Of a DNA stretch of 47,583 nucleotides, positions 42,654-47,583 are shown piece by piece. The notes below the pieces were generated by a model. The model was not told the origin of the DNA. It saw nothing but the letters and a program-made list of their open reading frames with translations, and did not search any database. Origin of the DNA: Trichloromonas sp034006665 (GTDB lineage Bacteria > Desulfobacterota > Desulfuromonadia > Desulfuromonadales > Trichloromonadaceae); assembly GCF_034006665.1 (NCBI RefSeq), contig NZ_JAVESI010000027.1, forward strand, positions 1-47,583, given 5' to 3'. Position numbers and translations under genes: made by a program. Every line of letters begins with the position of its first letter. Position 1 is the first letter of the stretch.

Positions 42654-45600
42654 TATTTGTAACTCCTGTGTTTTGCCACCTGCAACACCTTCTCGATGAT
42701 GTCATCCATCTGATCAAGCGACAGTTCGATCCCTCTTGCCGTCTTGAGTTCATCATAGAGGTAATCATCAATTTCGTTGACTGCCTGTTTCTGAGCGTCT
42801 TCATCATCCCAGAAGTGAACTTTCTTGTGTTTTTCCAATATGCCATGAATAGCAATTGCCGCATCGGTTGCCGCCTCTTCGGCAAATGCTGAATTATGAG
42901 TGCTGAGTGCTGAATTGTTTTGAGCTCCTTCCGTGTTGTTCCGTGTATTCTGTGGTTCCAATTCTTTCGTGATTTTCGCGTCTTTCGCGGTTTCCAAAAA
43001 TGGTTTTAAAACACCGAAATAGGCCATGGCATCTTCATTCCCGGAAAGCTTATCCGGTATGTCATCATGTACCTTGCCGACAACCTTGTTGCGGATATCG
43101 ACGACTTTGTTCAAATAATCCAGATCGGATATCCTCTTAGCCCTGAAATCTTCAATCGCCTGCTGGATCAGCTTTGAGAACTTCTCGTAAAACGCAGGGT
43201 CTTCATCCATCTTTTCAGTGATGACTTTCTTTGTGGCGTGTGCAATCGTATCAGCCTTTGAAGCCGTTGTTTTCTTGGTCTGATAGACACCTTGTTCCTC
43301 TTTGACCTGATTGAACATTTTGTCGTCAAAGATATTGACCGGCTCATTCAGCTGAACAACTTCACTGGCCTGAATGTGTGTATCCAGCAGTTTTTTGATT
43401 TTGGGCTCATAATCCCGGTAATCAATGGCTTCTGCATACCGGAGCTTGACAGACGCCTTGAGTGACTGGAACTTCCGGAGGTCCGCCTTGTATCTGATCA
43501 ACGTTTTTTCATCGGTTTCGGTCAGGAATTTCTCGGAAGAGAGTGCGATGCCGAGGGTTTTCCCGAATTCCGAAAGGCGGCCGTAAAACTCTTCTCTTAA
43601 GCTCTCATCGGCAAGCAGCACTTCATATGCCTCTTCATCGTAGGAATGCTTAACTGTTTTGAATAGATCCCAAAGATCGGAATACCGGGTGGGCAGTTTT
43701 TCGATTTCACTATTAATGGAAGTCAAAGTGCCGACCAGATCGGATTCATCGAACCCTTCAAATGCGCTGTACATGGTAAGCGCTTTGTCCAGCTCACCGA
43801 GGACGCTTGCATAGTCGACGATAAAACCGAACTCCTTACCCTCATGAAGACGGTTGACCCGGGCAATGGCCTGAAGCAGTGTGTGCTCTCTTAACACCCG
43901 GCACAGATAAAGAACCGCATTGCGCGGGGCGTCAAAACCCGTGAGCAGCTTGTCAACGACAATAAGGATTTCGGGTTCACTACCGTGTTTAAACTGGTTG
44001 ATGAGCTGCTTGGTGTATTCTTCTTCACTGCCATAGCGCTTCATCATTTTTTGCCAGAATTTTACGACCTCATCCGTTGTCTCGTCATCGGTCTCTTCAT
44101 AGCCTTCACGCATATCCGGCGGTGAGATAACGACCTCGGAGCTGACAATGCCTATCTCGTTCAGGTGGGCGTTGTACTTGAGCGCCGATGCCTTATTCGG
44201 GGCCACCAGCTGGGCCTTGAATCCGGTGCCCTGCCAGCCCGCGCGAAAGTGTTCGCTGATGTCAAAGGCTCTCATGTAGATGACCTGATCGGCCTTGTTC
44301 AGCATTTCCGCTCGCGCATACTTTCGTTTCAGGTCCGCCTGCTGCTCCTTGGTCAGACCCTGCGTGTGCCGCTCAAACCACAGATCAACAGCTTCTCTGT
44401 TTTGCGTCATCTCCACATGCCGCCCCTCATACAGAAGCGGAACCACCGCGCCGTCTTCAACGGCCTGCGTGATGGAATAATGGGGCTCCACCAGTTCACC
44501 GAATTTGGTGAAGTTGTTCTTCTCCTTCTTTAAAAGCGGCGTACCGGTAAACCCCAAATAACAGGCATGGGGGAACATCTGTCTCATTCTGGCTGAAAAG
44601 GAGCCGAACTGGGTACGGTGACTCTCATCCACCAGAATGAAAATGTCGGGCGATTCATCCTGGTATTTCTTTGCCGCATACGCCTTGTCGAACTTATGAA
44701 TGAGGGTTGTGATAATCCCCGATTTCTTTTCAGCGACAAGCTCCAACAGGTTTCTGCCCGATGTAGCCCGATTCGCCTCAAGGCCACAGGCGGCAAAGGT
44801 GTTCCCCAGCTGTTTATCCAAGTCGTCACGGTCTGTCACAAGAACAATTCGCGGGTTCAATATTTCCGGATCTAAGGCCAGGTTTCTTGCGAGCATCACC
44901 ATGGTCAGGGATTTTCCTGACCCTTGCGTGTGCCAGATCACACCGCCTTTACGTGAGTCGAGGCTGTCAAAGTGCTTCACCCGATTCAGGGTAGACTTGA
45001 TGACGAAATACTGCTGATAGCGGGCAATCTTCTTGATCCCCCCATCAAAGACCGTAAACTTCCACGCCAGTTCCAGAAGCCTTTCCGGTCGGCAGAGGGA
45101 GAACAGAGACTTGTCCTGTTCGGTCACCAGTCTGGTGCCGGTCAATGCTTCCGGCTTAACATCAAAGGCAGATGAAATTCTGGCGACAACATCCTCGGCA
45201 AGTGGCTGGTTGACTACTGCTGCCAATTTTTCAAACTCGCGCTCACCGTTATCCATCTGAGGCTCTTTCCATACCCCCCAGAATTTTGCAGCGGTCCCCG
45301 TTGTGGCGTACATGGCGCTGTTTTTATTCAGAGCCAGCACCATCTGGCTGTAGATAAAGAGCTTCGGGATATAGTCGTCATTCTGATTTCTGATCGACTG
45401 CGAAACCGCCTGTTCCACCTCAACCTGCGGCGCTTTACACTCAATCACACAAAACGGAATGCCATTGACGAAAAGAACAATATCAGGCCGAGCGGTTTCG
45501 GTTGATCGTGAACGTTCAACACTGTATTCGACCGTTACATGAAACTTGTTACGACCGGGGCTTTTATCAGATTTGGGCCAGTCGATATAGTTCATGTTAA

Positions 45601-45952
45601 AGCTTTTCGAATCGCCCTCAATGGTCTGCTCCATGGCCGTTCCAAGCGTAATCAGGTCGTAAATCGCCTCGTTGGTCTTCAGCAGTCCGTCGTATTTGAT
45701 GTTTTTCAGCTTCTGAATGGCGGATTGAACATTTTCCTCGCTGAAGAGGTACTCGCTGCCCTTGTAACGAATGCGGTTTATCTCTTTGAGCTGGTTGCGA
45801 AGAATACTTTCCAGCAAAACATTTGATGTGCGATCCTGCCTTTCGCGCAGGGCTTCAGCCGGTGTCAAAAATTCAAATCCCAAGCCAATCAAAAGCTGCA
45901 ATGCCGGGATTTGAGACAGTTGCTTTTCATTTATATGAAAGCTACTCATCAT
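42653..45952 (-). CDS. hsdR: Type I restriction endonuclease subunit HsdR
   Basis: HsdR is the translocase and nuclease subunit of type I restriction systems. The 1,099-residue protein has an N-terminal nuclease motif (PDIVLFVNG..CVIECKAP, about 156-174), helicase motif I TQGSGKS, motif II DESHRTQFG and later helicase motifs TGTPLLKKE and RVNRLHEGKEFG, and a C-terminal helical domain. GGAGGGGC precedes the ATG at 45952. Near residues 985-1020 it carries a foreign-looking linker described separately. HsdM and HsdS are not visible, so activity depends on genes beyond the IS or elsewhere. Confidence 0.93.
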   Translation of the reverse strand: MMSSFHINEKQLSQIPALQLLIGLGFEFLTPAEALRERQDRTSNVLLESILRNQLKEINRIRYKGSEYLFSEENVQSAIQKLKNIKYDGLLKTNEAIYDLITLGTAMEQTIEGDSKSFNMNYIDWPKSDKSPGRNKFHVTVEYSVERSRSTETARPDIVLFVNGIPFCVIECKAPQVEVEQAVSQSIRNQNDDYIPKLFIYSQMVLALNKNSAMYATTGTAAKFWGVWKEPQMDNGEREFEKLAAVVNQPLAEDVVARISSAFDVKPEALTGTRLVTEQDKSLFSLCRPERLLELAWKFTVFDGGIKKIARYQQYFVIKSTLNRVKHFDSLDSRKGGVIWHTQGSGKSLTMVMLARNLALDPEILNPRIVLVTDRDDLDKQLGNTFAACGLEANRATSGRNLLELVAEKKSGIITTLIHKFDKAYAAKKYQDESPDIFILVDESHRTQFGSFSARMRQMFPHACYLGFTGTPLLKKEKNNFTKFGELVEPHYSITQAVEDGAVVPLLYEGRHVEMTQNREAVDLWFERHTQGLTKEQQADLKRKYARAEMLNKADQVIYMRAFDISEHFRAGWQGTGFKAQLVAPNKASALKYNAHLNEIGIVSSEVVISPPDMREGYEETDDETTDEVVKFWQKMMKRYGSEEEYTKQLINQFKHGSEPEILIVVDKLLTGFDAPRNAVLYLCRVLREHTLLQAIARVNRLHEGKEFGFIVDYASVLGELDKALTMYSAFEGFDESDLVGTLTSINSEIEKLPTRYSDLWDLFKTVKHSYDEEAYEVLLADESLREEFYGRLSEFGKTLGIALSSEKFLTETDEKTLIRYKADLRKFQSLKASVKLRYAEAIDYRDYEPKIKKLLDTHIQASEVVQLNEPVNIFDDKMFNQVKEEQGVYQTKKTTASKADTIAHATKKVITEKMDEDPAFYEKFSKLIQQAIEDFRAKRISDLDYLNKVVDIRNKVVGKVHDDIPDKLSGNEDAMAYFGVLKPFLETAKDAKITKELEPQNTRNNTEGAQNNSALSTHNSAFAEEAATDAAIAIHGILEKHKKVHFWDDEDAQKQAVNEIDDYLYDELKTARGIELSLDQMDDIIEKVLQVAKHRSYK
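42886..43001 (-). repeat. Intergenic-type repeat block inside hsdR
   Basis: This stretch encodes a low-complexity linker (KDAKITKELEPQNTRNNTEGAQNN, then SALSTHNSAF). Its DNA is of the kind found in dispersed intergenic repeats, with short tandem-like phrases: CGCGAAAGACGCG, CCACAGAATACACGG and CAGCACTCAGCACTC. It lies between two conserved helical segments and keeps the frame. It looks like an in-frame insertion of repeat DNA. Confidence 0.65.
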
Positions 45953-47372
45953 GCCCCTCCGATTGTGTGCTCATGCTGGCAGAAGCTAATGTTTTTAGCC
46001 CTTTCAAAACAAGATGCACGCACTCATCTACAAAATGGGACTCCATTAATCGCTGATAATCGTCTGAACTAAGGCCGGAAGAACGTGCCAAATCATCTAC
46101 TGACATGCCTTCTAAAACAGTCTTAATTCTCGTGTAGCCGGCATCCTGATTTCCTTTTTTGGCTTTTTCCTGAAGCTCAAAATACCCGGCGTTATTTGTA
46201 ATCTGCCAGTGTTCGGTTATCGGTTCAGCAATAGCCTTATGTGTTATTGTTTTACAAACCTCGCCAACCACACCACCGAAAGCACCAAGCAAAAAGATCG
46301 GTTTATTTTTTTCTATTGAAATAATTATCTCTTCGAGAACTCCCGGCATCTTTCCGTGATAGCCCGCAAGCTTTCCTCCGGCACATATGCGTGCATGAGA
46401 TGACTCAATAGATTTCTCTCGCATCCGTGTAAGGCAACGGGACCAGATATATTTGTTATCTGTTCCACTGGGAGCTATGAAGACACTCTTATCGATGTTT
46501 TCTGCAATATCATCTGGAATATCATGCTCAATAGTTTTTATGATCCCGCTATACTTAGCTCTCCAAGCAACAATTTCTGGATCTGATACATACAGAGGCC
46601 AAGCTAGATGATTCTCAACATGAATGCTATCGGTATTGAGACGAGTCTTTAGTGCTATCGCCTCATCAAGTATAAATTGTGTGAATCCATCTTTGCGAAG
46701 GTCTCCTCCATAAATAATTGTTCCTGCTCTCGCAAGAAGGTGGCGTGCCAGATCTTGGGATAGTCTCTTCAGATGATCGGCATGTAGGTGGTGAGCTGAA
46801 TAATTACCGGCAGGGTTATCAGAGATGGATATACCTATTCTGCAACAACCCAAAGTCTCATTTTCAGCCTTGCTCCACAAGGGCGTAAAAGCATCCACTT
46901 CAAAATGAGAAAGCCAGTCTGCTTCCTCGGAGTAGAGCGAAGGTTCAGGGTAACAAATTTTTTGTTTCCCACTTTTTTTTAAGTCGATTACCTGACGGAT
47001 TTCGGGTGGCCTTGAAATGAGGGCACAGTCATTATCAATCCAATTATGGCTTTGATAGTATTCGAGTGATTTTTGCGCATGCAGGTGGCGTATCGTTTCA
47101 AGAATGGTAGCAATTAATATACGTAATATATCAGGCTCGCTAATCGGAGTATCCGGCGAAACATGCACACAGGGGACATTAGAGCCTGCAGGAAAAACCC
47201 TGTCTTCAAATTCTTGAAGGCAGTCAACCGCTATGATTGGTCGCTGATGTTGTTTAGCGCAAAGGATTTCTCTCTGGCACCAATATCTTGAGGAATATGC
47301 GTCACTTCCTATCGCTACCAAAGTGGATTCTTTTATGTGCTTAATAATATCTTCGTCAAACTTGATAATCAT
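45942..47372 (-). CDS. TIR-SLOG (STALD-type) protein, 5'-truncated
   Basis: The open frame reads back to 47498, but its first 42 codons are antisense to the IS110 element, so about 475 residues from the ATG at 47372 are native at most. An incomplete TIR domain (numbering from 47498: about 44-145) keeps STLVAIGSDAYSSRYWCQREI, with Glu77 at the NADase position. A SLOG domain of the STALD type follows (about 217-415): RIGISISDN, IIYGGDLRKDG, CAGGKLAGYHGKMPGVLEE and LLGAFGG. A helical tail ends the protein. Members couple NAD+ breakdown to nucleotide sensing, as in Thoeris-like immunity. It overlaps hsdR by 11 bases, so it is in the restriction operon. The TIR front half (about 60-80 residues) is missing. 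Confidence 0.75.
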   Translation of the reverse strand: MIIKFDEDIIKHIKESTLVAIGSDAYSSRYWCQREILCAKQHQRPIIAVDCLQEFEDRVFPAGSNVPCVHVSPDTPISEPDILRILIATILETIRHLHAQKSLEYYQSHNWIDNDCALISRPPEIRQVIDLKKSGKQKICYPEPSLYSEEADWLSHFEVDAFTPLWSKAENETLGCCRIGISISDNPAGNYSAHHLHADHLKRLSQDLARHLLARAGTIIYGGDLRKDGFTQFILDEAIALKTRLNTDSIHVENHLAWPLYVSDPEIVAWRAKYSGIIKTIEHDIPDDIAENIDKSVFIAPSGTDNKYIWSRCLTRMREKSIESSHARICAGGKLAGYHGKMPGVLEEIIISIEKNKPIFLLGAFGGVVGEVCKTITHKAIAEPITEHWQITNNAGYFELQEKAKKGNQDAGYTRIKTVLEGMSVDDLARSSGLSSDDYQRLMESHFVDECVHLVLKGLKTLASASMSTQSEGHDE

Positions 47373-47583
47373 ATAAAAGGCCCCTCCCGGCATAACGAGA
47401 AGGCAAAGACTTCCTGATATGCTGCTAAAGAGACCAATCTCTAACATCGGGAGGTGCCCAATGAAACTGTACTCGGGAATTGATCTGCATTCAACCAACA
47501 GCTATCTGGCAATCATCGACGAAAATGGCAAGCGCATCTTCAAGGAAAAACTGCCGAATGACATCACTGTAATCTGCGAGAGG
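47373..47583 (+). mobile_element. Left part of an IS110-family element, running off the window
   Basis: The transposase start at 47461 and about 80-90 bases of upstream non-coding sequence are present, and the right end is beyond the window. The boundary near 47373-47400 is inferred from where the TIR reading frame stops making sense, not from an observed inverted repeat. IS110-family elements use a recombinase and a bridge RNA; a short left non-coding end is more like the IS1111 group. Confidence 0.65.
47461..47583 (+). CDS. IS110-family transposase, partial
   Basis: Forty-one codons are present, MKLYSGIDLHSTNSYLAIID then ENGKRIFKEKLPNDITVICER, ending at the window edge. GIDLHS with the first catalytic Asp is the RuvC-like DEDD start of IS110-family transposases. 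GGGAGG lies just upstream of the ATG. The rest of the gene is not visible. Confidence 0.85.
   Translation, partial: MKLYSGIDLHSTNSYLAIIDENGKRIFKEKLPNDITVICER

Noticed and set aside
47373..47498. Extra N-terminal 42 residues of the TIR-SLOG frame
   Set aside because: They are antisense to the IS110 transposase start and its leader, so they are not native TIR sequence.

Overview
The window reads as chromosome from a Gram-negative anaerobic deltaproteobacterium of the Desulfuromonadales/Geobacterales type. This is inferred from a pilM-N-O-P-Q type IV pilus operon with a small XRE regulator in front of it, a prepilin peptidase, lipid A (LpxH) and outer-membrane genes, many lipoproteins, and HDOD and TPR genes typical of that group. 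No rRNA, tRNA or CRISPR array was seen. Most genes lie on the minus strand in tight operons.

Layout. 1-5.8 kb: a truncated Ig-like lipoprotein, then pilQ, pilP, pilO, pilN, pilM and an XRE regulator. 6-9.7 kb: prepilin peptidase with an HDOD protein, a SprA-like putative metalloprotease, a DUF4389 membrane protein and a nitroreductase. 9.7-11.1 kb: a complete insertion sequence with 16-bp perfect inverted repeats and a 4-bp target duplication, lodged in the 31-nt gap of a former M48-peptidase/nitroreductase operon. 11.1-15.1 kb: M48 lipoprotein protease, a dead ABC-ATPase fragment, an AT-rich glutamine amidotransferase, a type II toxin-antitoxin pair and a thioesterase. 15.4-16.0 kb: two tandem paralogous small membrane proteins behind a sigma-54-like promoter.

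16-25.5 kb is housekeeping: MaoC hydratase, flavoprotein, XTP pyrophosphatase, RNase PH, cell-wall amidase, DHH phosphoesterase, a LOG-like protein, a copper P-type ATPase and a TPR protein. 25.5-39.9 kb holds a repeat-rich lipoprotein, a split nucleoside-recognition pair, an SppA-like protease, LpxH, a YihY-type membrane protein, a cysteine-cluster protein, a dihydrolipoyl dehydrogenase-like enzyme, MarC, an M16 peptidase pair, phosphofructokinase, DUF4332, an outer-membrane barrel and a Na+/Ca2+ exchanger.

40.2-47.6 kb is a lower-GC defence island being eroded: a rhuM pseudogene (one frameshift, one nonsense codon), a pRiA4b ORF-3 protein, a YgjP-like metallopeptidase, a type I restriction subunit HsdR carrying an in-frame block of intergenic-type repeat DNA, and a TIR-SLOG protein whose 5' end is cut off by an IS110-family element running off the right edge. 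HsdM and HsdS are not in the window.

The most interesting signal is the TIR-SLOG (STALD-type) gene overlapping hsdR. It combines an NADase-type TIR domain with a nucleotide-sensing SLOG domain related to that of the Thoeris effector ThsA, and is embedded in a type I restriction operon. All calls come from reading the sequence; no database search was run.
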